Source of the DNA: Psychromonas marina
Lineage (GTDB): Bacteria; Pseudomonadota; Gammaproteobacteria; Enterobacterales; Psychromonadaceae
Length of the DNA stretch: 64,000 nucleotides
Reading direction: 5' to 3'
NCBI RefSeq assembly: GCF_030161115.1
Contig: NZ_BSPQ01000005.1
Coordinates: 1 to 64,000 of the forward strand
In this document: one piece after another, positions 1 to 9,481 of the stretch
How positions within the stretch are numbered: position 1 is the first letter of the stretch
How the letters are laid out: each line of letters begins with the position of its first letter
Made by a program: the position numbers and the translations under genes
Notes under the pieces: model-generated
What the model was told of the DNA's origin: nothing
The model's input: the letters and a program-made list of their open reading frames with translations, nothing else
Database searches by the model: none

Positions 1-57
1 CAGTTGCGCCGATGGTAGTGTGGGGTCTCCCCATGTGAGAGTAGGTCATCGCCAAGC
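1..57 (+). rRNA. rrf: 5S rRNA, 3' end only
   Basis: The first bases match the 3' half of bacterial 5S rRNA: the GATGGTAGTGTGGGG block, a CCCC loop partner and the GTGAGAGTAGGTCATCG segment. The copy is cut by the left window edge, so the 16S and 23S genes must lie outside. Its 3' terminal helix strand reads CGCCAAGCGC, unlike the second copy just downstream. The exact end base is estimated. Confidence 0.93.
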
Positions 58-68
58 GCCTAATTTAA

Positions 69-101
69 AAAAACCCAGTGAGTTAACGCTTACTGGGTTT
101 A
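69..101 (+). terminator. Hairpin terminator after the first 5S
   Basis: AAACCCAGTGAG pairs with CTTACTGGGTTT around a short loop and is followed by T-rich sequence. It lies between the two 5S copies, so it may end most rRNA transcripts before the second 5S and the tRNA, or act as partial readthrough control. Confidence 0.7.
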
Positions 102-167
102 TTTAATTCTGATGATTCAAATAATCATCCAGAAATTTATAATAATAATTATTATTTACAGATTTTT

Positions 168-282
168 TCTGACGACAATAGCGCTGTGGTCCCACCTGAT
201 CCCTTTCCGAACTCAGTAGTGAAACGCAGTTGCGCCGATGGTAGTGTGGGGTCTCCCCATGTGAGAGTAGGTCATCGTCAGA
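168..282 (+). rRNA. rrf: 5S rRNA, second copy, complete
   Basis: About 115 bases contain all 5S landmarks: CCCACCTGATCCC, CCGAACTCAG(T)AGTGAAACG, GCGCCGATGGTAGTGTGGGG and GTGAGAGTAGGTCATCG. The ends were set by the terminal helix, TCTGACGA at 168-175 pairing with TCGTCAGA at 275-282. The internal sequence matches the first copy where they overlap, but the terminal helix differs. It lies 9 bases upstream of tRNA-Thr, so 5S-5S-tRNA is the distal part of an rRNA operon. Confidence 0.94.
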
Positions 283-291
283 TCCCCTTTT

Positions 292-367
292 GCTGATATG
301 GCTCAGTTGGTAGAGCGCACCCTTGGTAAGGGTGAGGTCGGCGGTTCGAATCCGCCTATCAGCACCA
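292..367 (+). tRNA. tRNA-Thr (anticodon GGT)
   Basis: This 76-base cloverleaf has acceptor arms GCTGATA and TATCAGC, a D arm containing GCTCAGTTGGTAGAGC, anticodon stem CACCC/GGGTG around loop TTGGTAA (anticodon GGT), T-arm GGCGGTTCGAATCCGCC and an encoded CCA end. tRNA-Thr(GGT) at the distal end of an rRNA operon is also seen in E. coli rrnD. Confidence 0.97.
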
Positions 368-605
368 TATCTTCATATTAATACCTCCTTTGAAACACAA
401 TCCTTAGCTAAATCGCTATAAACATTACTATTTAAATACTTTTCAGCTTAGCTATTTCTGTTAATATTTTGTAATACCTATCATTTAATGTAACCCTGCT
501 CTTACACATTTTAATTTTGTCTGTGTAATCGTATTTAATTTACTCATTTATATTATTCCCAATTCTGGTATCAAAGCCACTTGCCGTTAGTTTATGAAGG
601 AAAAC

Positions 606-2366
606 ATGAATAAAAGACAGTTTATCGCACAGTGTTTGCGTTTTAATCGCAAGTCATACATTCTTGCCGTTATTCTGATTTTTATCGTGAATTGGCTTCA
701 GGTCGAAATACCTCGCTATATTCAGTTAGCAATTGATTTAATTGACGATTCATCAGCAACGGGTCATGCAGACCTTTCTCGTTATGTGTGGGTAGTTGTG
801 GCTATGTCTGCTGTGATGATTGTGGCGCGTATATTCTCACGTATTTATGCACTTAACCCTGGTCGAATCATTGAAGCGATGTTAAAAAATAAGCTATTGC
901 AAAAGCTTAACCGTCTACCTAACTCTTTCCATGAAAAATTTTCTTCAGGCTCGCTAATTTCTATTATTAATAACGATCTTAACGGTGTCCGTATGATGTT
1001 TGGCACTGGTTTTTTGCAGCTAGTAAATGTGTTCTTTGCTCTTTCATTAACCCCTTTATGGATGTGGCGTATATCACCTGAACTCACGCTTTATTCAGCT
1101 ATTCCAATTTCTATCGCATTTGTAATTTTTCGTATCGGTTTTAAACGTATGAAAAAATATAATGCAGAGCACCTTTATCGCTTACAGGACCTGTCTGCTC
1201 AATTAATGAAGTTTTTAGCAGGTATCGATCTGATTAAAAATCAGCAAATGTCTCCTTGGGTGCAAGCAGAAGTAGAAAAACGAAATCAGCGTCTATTACG
1301 TTGTAGAATACAAATCTCCCGCATTCAAATATTTATTATGCCTGTTCTAGACTATGCCAATAACGTGATGAAAATTCTAATTCTTGGTTTAGGTGGTTAT
1401 ATGCTAATGAAGCAAGAGCTTACATTGGGCGAAATAACTGCTTTCTTATCCTATTCAGTTTTGCTCGCGATGCCATTAATGCAATTAGGGCGCATCGCCA
1501 CTATCTACCAGCGCGGTATGCTCAGTATTGAGAGTGTGCAGCGAATTCTTAATGCACAAGTCCCCGAACAAGATCAGTCAATTCTTTCTCAGCCCGAAGT
1601 GGATCAACTTAAGGGAAAAACATTGTCGGTACGCAATCTAAACTTTAGTTATGATGATTCACGACTGGTGCTTAAAAACATCAGCTTTGATGTACCAGTC
1701 GGCAAAAAAGTTGGCGTGCTTGGTAGTATTGGCTCAGGAAAAACTACCTTAGTTAATTGTCTTAATCATTATCTTGAGGTGCCTAAAGGCACTGTTTTTC
1801 TTGGAGATAGAGATATAACTTCCTTTGCACGAAGTGATTTGCATCGTTATATGAAGACGATAACGCAGACCCCTTATCTATTCTCAGCAACGATCGAAGA
1901 AAATATCCGTTTCGGTAGTGATAATGAAAGTATTGATAAATATAAAATTGAACAAGTACTGGAATTAAGTCAACTGGCTAATGATGTTTCTCGTTTCGAT
2001 AAAGGAGATCAGACCCTAGTCGGGGAGAAAGGCATTATGTTATCCGGCGGCCAAAAGCAACGTTTAAGTATTGCACGTGCGCTACTTAATCCTATTGATT
2101 TGATTATTATGGATGATGTCCTTTCGGCTGTTGATTATGAAACGGAACGTAAAATTTTGCTGGGAGTCTTTCAGCGACTAGAAAATCAATCCGCCTTGGT
2201 GGTCTCTCACCGTGTAAGCGCGTTAGAGTATATGGATGAAATTATCGTGCTTCATGAAGGCGCAATGATTGCGAAAGGAAGTCATCAAGCATTGTTGAAA
2301 ACCTGTCCTTATTATTATGAGACTTGGCAGTTGCAACAGAATGAAGCCGAGGAGCAGCAATGCTAA
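606..2366 (+). CDS. mdlA: Heterodimeric ABC multidrug exporter, MdlA-like half
   Basis: A half-transporter with an N-terminal six-helix exporter domain (about residues 15-310) and a C-terminal ATPase domain. Walker A reads GSIGSGKTT, the signature is LSGGQKQR, and Walker B ends IIMDDVLSAVD. The aspartate in place of the catalytic glutamate (MDD) is the usual MdlA/SmdA state, where one composite ATP site is degenerate. An ATG at 594 is in frame, but the AAGGAAAA ribosome site at 597-604 places the start at 606. The last 7 bases overlap mdlB, implying translational coupling and a heterodimer in the inner membrane. The natural substrate cannot be read from sequence. Confidence 0.93.
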   Translation: MNKRQFIAQCLRFNRKSYILAVILIFIVNWLQVEIPRYIQLAIDLIDDSSATGHADLSRYVWVVVAMSAVMIVARIFSRIYALNPGRIIEAMLKNKLLQKLNRLPNSFHEKFSSGSLISIINNDLNGVRMMFGTGFLQLVNVFFALSLTPLWMWRISPELTLYSAIPISIAFVIFRIGFKRMKKYNAEHLYRLQDLSAQLMKFLAGIDLIKNQQMSPWVQAEVEKRNQRLLRCRIQISRIQIFIMPVLDYANNVMKILILGLGGYMLMKQELTLGEITAFLSYSVLLAMPLMQLGRIATIYQRGMLSIESVQRILNAQVPEQDQSILSQPEVDQLKGKTLSVRNLNFSYDDSRLVLKNISFDVPVGKKVGVLGSIGSGKTTLVNCLNHYLEVPKGTVFLGDRDITSFARSDLHRYMKTITQTPYLFSATIEENIRFGSDNESIDKYKIEQVLELSQLANDVSRFDKGDQTLVGEKGIMLSGGQKQRLSIARALLNPIDLIIMDDVLSAVDYETERKILLGVFQRLENQSALVVSHRVSALEYMDEIIVLHEGAMIAKGSHQALLKTCPYYYETWQLQQNEAEEQQC

Positions 2367-4123
2367 ATTATAATGGTGATATCTATTATTTAAAAAACTT
2401 CTTCCGCTTTGCGAAAAAATATAAGGCTTCTGCTTTATTGGGTATCGCTATGTTGCCGCTTTCCATTATCACTAGTTTATTATTTCCGTGGCTGATTATT
2501 CAAGTCATTGATGTGCACCTAGTGCAAGGAGATATGGATGATTTATGGTGGTATATTTTCTACTTACTTGCTGTGTTAGCAATAAACTATGTTGTTGATG
2601 CGACCTATGCATACAACTTAAGAAAAACCGGCCAATATGCCATTACAGATATGCGCTCGGCATTATTTGCTCGGGTGCTAAAATTACCGCGTAGCTACTT
2701 TGATAACAAACCGACAGGTGTCACGCTCTCTCGTTTAACCAGTGATTTAGAAGCGATAGGTGAAACCTTTGTACAGGCTATTGTGGGTTTAGTAAAAGAT
2801 TCAATTAATACCATTGCGTTATTAATCATGATGCTATTTATTAATTGGCAGTTAACACTTGTGGTATTAATTGTAATGCCACCCGTTATGTATCTGACCG
2901 TGTATGTGCGTAATCGTCTGCGCGCGATGAACTTAATTACTCGATCTTCTCTAGCACGTGGTATTGGTTTTTTACAAGAGGTGTTGTTAGGCGTGAAAAC
3001 GGTTCAGTTTTACCGAGCTGAAGAGCAGGTTGAACAGAAATATAAAAATTTTAACGATGAATTTTTAACCGCACAGAAGAAGGCTAATAAATATGATGCG
3101 GTCTTATTTGCCTTTATTTCTGGGATTACCTCAATAACCATTGCATTAATGATCTGGTATGGCTCAGGGTTAGTTTTAGCGCAAACATTAACATTAGGTG
3201 TTTTGATCGCTTTTATTAATACGCTTGAGAAGGTTTTTGTGCCGATACGCGATTTTACCTCGCAAATTGCAGCTATTCAGCGATCATTTGCTGCCTTTGA
3301 ACATATTGAAGAGCTCTTTGTTGAACCTATGGAAGAAGATGGTCGAAAGCTACTTTCGACAGAGCAAGTTGCGCCACAGTTAGCCGTTTTTCATCGCTTA
3401 GAGTTCAAAAATGTTAGCTTTCGTTATACGCCTGATCTGCCCTATGTTTTGAAAGATGTCTCCTTTGTGTTAGAAAAAGGCAAGCAAATAGCCTTAGTTG
3501 GATCAACGGGCTCAGGGAAATCCACCATTATTCGTTTGATTGCAAAAACCTATCAGGACTATGAAGGCAGTATCCTTTTAAATGGTATTGAGCTTTCTGA
3601 AGTTTCAGTTGATGATTGTACTCACTTATTCTCATTGATGATGCAGGATGTTTATCTGTTTGAAGAGAGTATTCGCTTCAATATTGCGTTGGGTAACGCA
3701 GACATTTCAGCAGCGCAGGTCGAGCAGGCTGGTCGTTATGTTTATGCTGATAACTTTATTCAGAATTTGCCTGGAGGGTATGATTTTTGTTTGGATAAAA
3801 ACGGCACAAATCTTTCTAATGGTCAGACGCAACTTATCTCTTTTGCTCGATCCGTTGCTCAAGGCGGGCAAGTGATGATGCTCGATGAGGCAACTAGTTC
3901 AGTTGATTCTATTACAGAGAACCTCATCCAAAAAGCAATGCAGCGCTTGTTTAGCGATAAAACAGTTATTGCAATTGCACATCGCCTTAGCACTATCCGT
4001 CATTCTGATACTATCTTGGTATTAGAACAAGGTGAAGTTGTAGAGAAAGGAAATCACCAGCAGTTGGTTGCTAAACAGGGCATCTATGCAGGGTTGTTGA
4101 GTGAATCAACCCTCTCATTATAA
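2360..4123 (+). CDS. mdlB: Heterodimeric ABC multidrug exporter, MdlB-like half
   Basis: Partner of the upstream half-transporter. It has an exporter membrane domain (about residues 15-320), Walker A GSTGSGKST, and Walker B MMLDEATSSVD with the catalytic glutamate intact. The signature is the variant LSNGQTQLI, comparable to the non-canonical signature of E. coli MdlB. With MdlA this gives one canonical and one degenerate ATP site, typical of heterodimeric exporters. The start codon lies inside the end of mdlA. A hairpin follows the stop. No regulator gene adjoins, so specificity remains unknown. Confidence 0.92.
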   Translation: MLNYNGDIYYLKNFFRFAKKYKASALLGIAMLPLSIITSLLFPWLIIQVIDVHLVQGDMDDLWWYIFYLLAVLAINYVVDATYAYNLRKTGQYAITDMRSALFARVLKLPRSYFDNKPTGVTLSRLTSDLEAIGETFVQAIVGLVKDSINTIALLIMMLFINWQLTLVVLIVMPPVMYLTVYVRNRLRAMNLITRSSLARGIGFLQEVLLGVKTVQFYRAEEQVEQKYKNFNDEFLTAQKKANKYDAVLFAFISGITSITIALMIWYGSGLVLAQTLTLGVLIAFINTLEKVFVPIRDFTSQIAAIQRSFAAFEHIEELFVEPMEEDGRKLLSTEQVAPQLAVFHRLEFKNVSFRYTPDLPYVLKDVSFVLEKGKQIALVGSTGSGKSTIIRLIAKTYQDYEGSILLNGIELSEVSVDDCTHLFSLMMQDVYLFEESIRFNIALGNADISAAQVEQAGRYVYADNFIQNLPGGYDFCLDKNGTNLSNGQTQLISFARSVAQGGQVMMLDEATSSVDSITENLIQKAMQRLFSDKTVIAIAHRLSTIRHSDTILVLEQGEVVEKGNHQQLVAKQGIYAGLLSESTLSL

Positions 4124-4130
4124 ATACAAA

Positions 4131-4160
4131 AAAGCAGGAGCCAACACCCCCTGCTTTAGT
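4131..4160 (+). terminator. Terminator after mdlAB
   Basis: AAAGCAGG (4131-4138) pairs with CCTGCTTT (4150-4157) seven bases after the mdlB stop. The T tract is short, so termination strength is uncertain. Confidence 0.6.
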
Positions 4161-4400
4161 GCCGTTTTGATATAACCTACTTGGCATTCTAATAAATTTA
4201 ATAAGAAATTTCGCCTTATCTTAATATTGAGGTTACCTTACTATTTTGCTGGTAAATTGAACTTCTGTTTTAGGCTGTAAATTAAATGACAAACCGATGT
4301 TGCTTCAATCTTCACACTGTAGTGACCTTTTAAAATTTTACTAATTCTCTTATACTCTGTTTTAATATTCTGATTATCATCATCTTTATTAAGAGATCTC

Positions 4401-5336
4401 ATGACCACAAAAACTATACGTATCGCAACACGACACAGTCCTCTTGCTATGTGGCAAGCCAATTTTGTAAAAGCTGAACTGCTAAAATTTCATCCTGATT
4501 TAATTGTTGAATTATTACCGATGAAAACCAAAGGCGATATTATTCTTGATACCCCACTTGCTAAGGTTGGTGGTAAAGGTCTTTTTGTTAAAGAGCTTGA
4601 AGTGGCCATGTTAGAAGGGCGTGCTGATATTGCAGTACACTCGATGAAAGATGTACCGGTCGAGTTTCCAGAAGGTTTAGGCTTAACCATTATTTGTGAG
4701 CGTGAAGACCCACGTGATGCATTTGTCTCTAATAATTACACTAGCATTGATCAACTTCCACAAGGAGCAGTTGTGGGCACTTGTAGTTTGCGTCGTCAGT
4801 GTCAGTTGAGTGAATTAAGGCCTGATTTAATCATCAAAGAGTTACGTGGTAATGTGAATACACGTTTACGCAAGCTTGATGACGGTGAATATGATGCGAT
4901 TATTTTGGCTGCTGCAGGTTTAATCCGTTTAGAGATGCCAGATCGAATTGCGAGTTTCATTGAACCAGAAATAAGTTTGCCTGCTGTTGGGCAAGGCGCG
5001 GTTGGTATTGAGTGTCGTTTAGATGATGCACAAACTATTGCGCTATTAAAACCGCTTGAACATCACAAAACCCGTCAACGTGTTACTGCAGAACGTGCCA
5101 TGAATCTTGCTTTACAAGGCGGGTGTCAGGTACCAATTGGAAGTTATTCTATATTTAAACAAGATAAACTTTTCCTACGTGGTTTAGTGGGAAGTGTTGA
5201 TGGTACAAAAATTATACGTAAAGAGATAACGGGTAACCCAGAGGATGCTGAGCAGATGGGGCTTACCTTAGCGAAACAATTATTAGACAGCGGTGCAGAG
5301 CAGATTTTAGCTGAAGTTTATAAAAATAATGGCTAA
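4401..5336 (+). CDS. hemC: Hydroxymethylbilane synthase (porphobilinogen deaminase)
   Basis: Condenses four porphobilinogen units into hydroxymethylbilane in tetrapyrrole synthesis. The 311-residue length is standard. Family landmarks are [15 protein letters not shown] near the N-terminus, the KTKGD and HSMKDVP segments, the GTCSLRRQ arginine cluster, and [12 protein letters not shown], whose cysteine carries the dipyrromethane cofactor. It opens the hemC-hemD-hemX-hemY operon, the E. coli order, and overlaps hemD by 8 bases. The 277 bases upstream have no recognisable operator. The Shine-Dalgarno (AAGAGAT) is weak. Confidence 0.97.
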   Translation: MTTKTIRIATRHSPLAMWQANFVKAELLKFHPDLIVELLPMKTKGDIILDTPLAKVGGKGLFVKELEVAMLEGRADIAVHSMKDVPVEFPEGLGLTIICEREDPRDAFVSNNYTSIDQLPQGAVVGTCSLRRQCQLSELRPDLIIKELRGNVNTRLRKLDDGEYDAIILAAAGLIRLEMPDRIASFIEPEISLPAVGQGAVGIECRLDDAQTIALLKPLEHHKTRQRVTAERAMNLALQGGCQVPIGSYSIFKQDKLFLRGLVGSVDGTKIIRKEITGNPEDAEQMGLTLAKQLLDSGAEQILAEVYKNNG

Positions 5337-6069
5337 ACCAAGGTTATTAGTTACCCGCTTCGCACCCCATGCACAGCGATTAAGTGATTTATTGAATGAG
5401 CATGGTATTTTTACTATTGCTCAACCCCTATTAGAAGTAAATGCTATTGAGGGGAAGGGCTTTCCATTGAGTAAGTCCTATGACTTTATTGTTGCGGTTA
5501 GCTGCAATGCGGTTACTTATAGCCATCTCAACCTACAAGGGAAAGAATGGCCTAAAAGTCATTATTTAGCGGTTGGTGAAGCAACTAAATCACTATTAGA
5601 AAAGAAAACCAAGCAATTAGTTACTATCCCTGAGACTGTCTTTAATAGTGAGGGGTTGTTGGCATTACCGATCTTAAAAAATGTAGATAATTGCTCTATT
5701 CTTATTCTACGTGGGTTAGGTGGGCGAGAGTACTTGAAGCAGCATTTATGTAAACGTGGTGCCTTTGTAGACTATTATGAATCATATCAGCGCGTTGCTA
5801 TCGCGTTACCTACAATAATGATGTCACAGAAATGGCAACAGCAGGGTATTAATGGTGCTATTATCAGCAGTATTGAATTATTAGAGCAGTTAATCAAAGT
5901 GACTGCAAAAGAACAGCAAAGCTGGCTTAAATCGATAACGCTATTCGCTGCTAGTGAACGAATTATAAATTATGCCCAAAGCTTGGGCTTTCATCATACA
6001 GCGTTGTTACCGAGCATCGCTAATCAAGATATTATCGATTATTTTACTAACGAGGATAGTTATGACTGA
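5329..6069 (+). CDS. hemD: Uroporphyrinogen-III synthase
   Basis: Cyclises hydroxymethylbilane to uroporphyrinogen III with inversion of ring D. HemD is poorly conserved; the call rests on the [16 protein letters not shown]-terminus, the AVSCNAVTY and [10 protein letters not shown] segments, a length of 246 residues and position directly after hemC. The two-domain architecture is consistent. Its start lies within the end of hemC and its stop within the start of hemX, so the three genes are translationally linked. Confidence 0.92.
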   Translation: MAKPRLLVTRFAPHAQRLSDLLNEHGIFTIAQPLLEVNAIEGKGFPLSKSYDFIVAVSCNAVTYSHLNLQGKEWPKSHYLAVGEATKSLLEKKTKQLVTIPETVFNSEGLLALPILKNVDNCSILILRGLGGREYLKQHLCKRGAFVDYYESYQRVAIALPTIMMSQKWQQQGINGAIISSIELLEQLIKVTAKEQQSWLKSITLFAASERIINYAQSLGFHHTALLPSIANQDIIDYFTNEDSYD

Positions 6070-7180
6070 AATTGAAAATAAGATAGAGCAGGATGTACAG
6101 CCTGTTATTCCCCAGACGGACAGTCAGAAGTCATCAAAACGTGCGTTAGGCGTTGCTTTGTTATCCTTGTTTTTAATCATTTTTTTTATGATTACCGTTT
6201 TCTATTTTCATAAAAGTAATAATGCATTAGTTGTTGCTCAACAACAGCAAATAGAATCATTATCTAAGAGTGTTGCCACTCAGTCTGCACAGCAAAAAAC
6301 GCAATCAGGTCAATCGTTACAAACTAAAGCGTCTCTAGAAGCACAGCTTGAAAAAGTAAATCTTCAGTTGCAGCAGGTTAATAATGTAAACAAGATTGTT
6401 AAGACAGATATCCAATCCTTACAACGTAGTTTCTCTGCTTCAACTATTCGTCACCCAAACGATTGGATCCTAGCGGAAGTTGAGTATCTCATCTCTCTTT
6501 CAGGCAGAAAAATTTGGTTAGAGAATGATACTAAAACAGCGATTTCACTATTAGTTGCCGCTGATCAGCGTATTGTCGAACTTAATGATGCCAGTCTAAG
6601 CCCGCTACGTGGTGCTCTGCTGGATGACATTAACAAGCTGGAAGCGTTACCCAATCTAGATACGGATGGTGTTATTTTAACATTAACTAGTTTAGATCGT
6701 ACCGTTGATAAATTACGCTCAACCAGTTTGCTCATGCCTGATGCAAGTGAAAATAACGATACAGAAGTCTCCTCAGACATTAATGACTGGAGTGCTAATT
6801 TAACTAAATCTTGGCATGTCTTTATCGATAGTTTTATCACGGTTAATAAACGCGACAGTAAAGTTGAAGCGTTATTATCGCCAGAACAAAGCTGGTATTT
6901 ACGTGAGAATATACGTAATAATTTATCAAAGGCTGAGTTTGCAATTTATCGTCAGCAGCAGGATGTTTATGATATTGCTTTACAAAATACGTTAACGTTA
7001 TTGACTACTTACTACGACCTTAAAGATAATACTACGGGGCATTTCTATAAATCTATTCAGCGTTTAAGTAAGCGTAACGTATCGATAAAATATCCTGATC
7101 AACTAAAAAGCGCACCACTGCTAGAGCGCGTGATCGAACAACGTTTAAAAAAATCACTTGCTAGCTCAAATCTGAAATAG
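6062..7180 (+). CDS. hemX: HemX-type membrane-anchored coiled-coil protein
   Basis: A 372-residue protein with a short cytoplasmic tail, one membrane helix (about residues 33-53, LGVALLSLFLIIFFMITVF), a glutamine-rich coiled coil and a periplasmic domain containing the conserved RHPNDWILAEVEYLISLSG stretch. HemX proteins are often annotated as uroporphyrinogen methyltransferases, but no SAM-binding methylase domain is present here. The open frame extends 30 codons upstream, but ATG 6062 overlaps the hemD stop in the usual operon manner and begins with a typical cytoplasmic tail. Its role in heme synthesis is unproven; an accessory or scaffold function with HemY is inferred. Confidence 0.9.
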   Translation: MTEIENKIEQDVQPVIPQTDSQKSSKRALGVALLSLFLIIFFMITVFYFHKSNNALVVAQQQQIESLSKSVATQSAQQKTQSGQSLQTKASLEAQLEKVNLQLQQVNNVNKIVKTDIQSLQRSFSASTIRHPNDWILAEVEYLISLSGRKIWLENDTKTAISLLVAADQRIVELNDASLSPLRGALLDDINKLEALPNLDTDGVILTLTSLDRTVDKLRSTSLLMPDASENNDTEVSSDINDWSANLTKSWHVFIDSFITVNKRDSKVEALLSPEQSWYLRENIRNNLSKAEFAIYRQQQDVYDIALQNTLTLLTTYYDLKDNTTGHFYKSIQRLSKRNVSIKYPDQLKSAPLLERVIEQRLKKSLASSNLK

Positions 7181-7187
7181 GAGAAAC

Positions 7188-8399
7188 ATGATGATTAAAA
7201 TGATTCTGATTATTTCGGCCCTGATAGCTGGTTTGATTCTTGGCCCTGAAATTAGTGGTAACAAAGGTTATATCCTGATCTCCTTTGATAGTTATACCAC
7301 CTATGAAACGACCATTATTAACGCTGGCTTTATAGCCATTATATTTTACTTTTTGCTATTACTTGCTGAATGGGTTTTACGTCGGTTACTCTCGATGAGT
7401 GCATTGACTCGAGGTTGGTTAGGGCAGCGTAAAACCAAAAAGGCACAAAAAAATAGTTTGTTAGGCATGTGGGCATTGTTCGAAGGTAATAATAAACAAG
7501 CACACAAATTACTTTCTAAGTCGGCACCACGAACAGAGTCCCCTGCACTAACTTATATTGCTGCTGCTAAGGCTGCGCATCTCCAGGGGTTATATGATCA
7601 ACGAGATGATCATCTACAACTTGCTTCTGAAAGCCAAAAGGGCGCACAACTTTCAGTTGGTTTGGTTTGGGTTGAGCTACAGCTTGATGCAAAACAATAT
7701 GAAAATGCCTTAGCTACCCTAAGTGAATTAGCGTTAGCTTTCCCTAAAAATAAACGTATTGCTTGTCTCTATTTGGAGATATACCCAGCGTTAAATGAGT
7801 GGAAAAAATACATTCAGGTTTTAAATGAGCAGCGTAAAGTGCTTAGTTATAATGAACTGGAGTTTGCTGCTCTGGAATTAAATGCTTATCAGCACTTTTT
7901 TAAACAGCTTGCATCGGACAGTGCTGAATTATTAAAACTATTTTGGGATAACAAAGCACCTCGTTGGATGCGAAAAGAGTTAAATTATCAAAAAGCGGTG
8001 TTAGATGCCTACATAGCAACAGATAATGGAAAATTTGCAGAGGCTTTATTAATTGAAAAACTCAATAAACAGTTCTCTATACCGTTATTAGAATATCTAG
8101 ATAAAGTGGTCGTTGTAGATCATTATCCACTGATTCTATTGCTTGAGAAAAAGCTTAAAAAAGTTGAACAGAAAGGTCTCGTCCATCAAGCGTTAGCTAA
8201 ATTAAAGCTCAAAGAAAATAATGTTGAGGCTGCGATCAAACACCTTGAGGTGAGTTTAGAGACAGAGGCGAATGTTAAGGATTGTGCACTGCTTGCTGAA
8301 CTACTAGAGCAGCAAGATCGCAAACAACAAGCTGCTATCTATTATCGCCAAGGATTATTATTAGCGACTTCAACTAATCGAGCAGTCACAAAATTGTAA
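7188..8399 (+). CDS. hemY: HemY-type TPR inner-membrane protein
   Basis: The N-terminus contains two hydrophobic helices (about residues 2-22 and 42-63) with the family-typical GPEISGNKGYILISFDSYT stretch between them. The rest is helical TPR-like sequence (for example ALATLSELALAFPKNKRI). This matches the proteobacterial HemY_N family, not the oxygen-dependent protoporphyrinogen oxidase also called HemY in Gram-positives. An AGGAG site stands 4 bases before ATG 7188 (7 before the in-frame ATG 7191, which may be the true start). It is last in the hem operon and is followed by a terminator. Confidence 0.92.
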   Translation: MMIKMILIISALIAGLILGPEISGNKGYILISFDSYTTYETTIINAGFIAIIFYFLLLLAEWVLRRLLSMSALTRGWLGQRKTKKAQKNSLLGMWALFEGNNKQAHKLLSKSAPRTESPALTYIAAAKAAHLQGLYDQRDDHLQLASESQKGAQLSVGLVWVELQLDAKQYENALATLSELALAFPKNKRIACLYLEIYPALNEWKKYIQVLNEQRKVLSYNELEFAALELNAYQHFFKQLASDSAELLKLFWDNKAPRWMRKELNYQKAVLDAYIATDNGKFAEALLIEKLNKQFSIPLLEYLDKVVVVDHYPLILLLEKKLKKVEQKGLVHQALAKLKLKENNVEAAIKHLEVSLETEANVKDCALLAELLEQQDRKQQAAIYYRQGLLLATSTNRAVTKL

Positions 8400-8420
8400 T
8401 AATAAATTTGTAATATTAAC

Positions 8421-8443
8421 GGGCAGGGATCTGCCTGCTTTTT
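8421..8443 (+). terminator. Terminator after hemY
   Basis: A GGGCAGG...CCTGCTT stem (two G-T pairs at the base) is followed by TTTT. It ends just before the ribosome site of the next gene at 8459, so it could also act as a leader element for that gene. Confidence 0.65.
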
Positions 8444-8458
8444 ATATAGGTGATTTCT

Positions 8459-8971
8459 ATGTCAATACATCCACTTTTTCCACTTTCTATTAACAATAGT
8501 GAAGCAAAAATTATTTTGACCCCTTGTCCTGGCACGAAAGAGGCAGATCTTAGTAGTTCATTAAATGAATTAAAAGCTGCGGGTGCTGAGGCGGTACTTA
8601 CTTTTATGACTCAGTCAGAGTTAGATAAAAATGAGTTGTCGAATATTGGCGAATCGGTCAAAGCCAAAGGGATGTCTTGGTTCCACTTACCTATTATTGA
8701 TGATGAAGCGCCTGACGACCCTTTTTTATCTGCGTGGAAAACGGCGGGACCAGCCGTTCATCGTTTGATCGAACAAGGAAAAAACATTGCCGTTCATTGT
8801 AAAGGGGGCTCAGGCCGAACAGGTTTAGTCTCGGCACAAATTTTATTAGAGCGCGGAGAAAATATTGAGCCGTTAATGAAGCGTATAAAGGTATTACGTC
8901 CCAATGCATTTATACATGCCTGCCACCGTGATTACTTGGCTGATCTTAACCAACAACTGCATAATAAATAA
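8459..8971 (+). CDS. Dual-specificity/CDKN3-type protein tyrosine phosphatase
   Basis: A 170-residue soluble protein with the P-loop HCKGGSGRTG (HCx5R) of cysteine phosphatases and an upstream LPIIDDEAPDDPF segment that could carry the general-acid aspartate. The frame opens at GTG 8450, but AGGTGA at 8448-8453 sits 5 bases before ATG 8459, which is preferred. It precedes an arsenic operon in the same direction but is separated from it by a hairpin. A cyclin kinase partner is not expected in bacteria. The substrate is unknown; a link to arsenate is only suggested by location. Confidence 0.85.
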   Translation: MSIHPLFPLSINNSEAKIILTPCPGTKEADLSSSLNELKAAGAEAVLTFMTQSELDKNELSNIGESVKAKGMSWFHLPIIDDEAPDDPFLSAWKTAGPAVHRLIEQGKNIAVHCKGGSGRTGLVSAQILLERGENIEPLMKRIKVLRPNAFIHACHRDYLADLNQQLHNK

Positions 8972-8982
8972 TTATACCTAAT

Positions 8983-9014
8983 AAGCGCAATCATTTGGTT
9001 ATGTGGTTGTGCTT
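8983..9014 (+). terminator. Probable terminator after the phosphatase gene
   Basis: AAGCGCAATCA (8983-8993) pairs with TGGTTGTGCTT (9004-9014) with two G-T pairs. A T-rich stretch follows about 9 bases later. Confidence 0.5.
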
Positions 9015-9108
9015 CCCTACCTTTATTTTTTTACTGTCATCTACTTGTCATATTTCATCATTACCATTATGCTAACTATCAATATACGTTATTTCATATA
9101 TACGAAAA

Positions 9109-9465
9109 ATGGGATGTGATAATTTAATGCAAGCAATCGATCTTTTTAAAGCCCTTTCTGATGCAACACGCTTAAAAATAGTGATGTTAATTCAGCTTGA
9201 GGGAGAACTTTGTGTTTGTGAGTTAATGACAGCACTTTGTGATAGTCAGCCAAAGATTTCTCGCCATTTAGCGCAGCTAAAACGGATGGGGTTATTATTG
9301 GATAGAAAGCAAAAACAGTGGGTTTATTATCGATTAAACCCGGCGCTAAAGGGCTGGATGCTACAAGTGATTGTTGAAGCTTGTAATAACAGTGAGCAGT
9401 TTCTTAATACAAACAGGGCAACATTATTATCGATGAGTGATCGTCCTAATAATTGTTGTAGTTAA
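9109..9465 (+). CDS. arsR: ArsR/SmtB-family metalloregulator
   Basis: A winged-helix repressor of about 118 residues. ELCVCEL carries the Cys-x-Cys pair that binds trivalent arsenic in classical ArsR proteins; it is followed by a recognition helix (SQPKISRHLAQLKRMGLL). The C-terminus ends NNCCS, two more cysteines that might add ligands. It stands first in arsR-GAPDH-arsJ and should repress that operon until arsenite binds. ATG 9109 and ATG 9127 are both possible starts and neither has a strong ribosome site. ATATACG occurs twice upstream (near 9081 and 9098) and may be operator sequence; I am not certain. Confidence 0.9.
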   Translation: MGCDNLMQAIDLFKALSDATRLKIVMLIQLEGELCVCELMTALCDSQPKISRHLAQLKRMGLLLDRKQKQWVYYRLNPALKGWMLQVIVEACNNSEQFLNTNRATLLSMSDRPNNCCS

Positions 9466-9481
9466 ATTTAAAGGGCAAAAA

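Noticed and set aside
4241-4462. Minus-strand ORF across the hemC start
   Set aside because: It overlaps the hemC N-terminus and lacks protein-like features.
6062-7180. Uroporphyrinogen methyltransferase activity for HemX
   Set aside because: Only a membrane anchor, coiled coil and periplasmic domain are visible; no SAM-binding methylase motifs.
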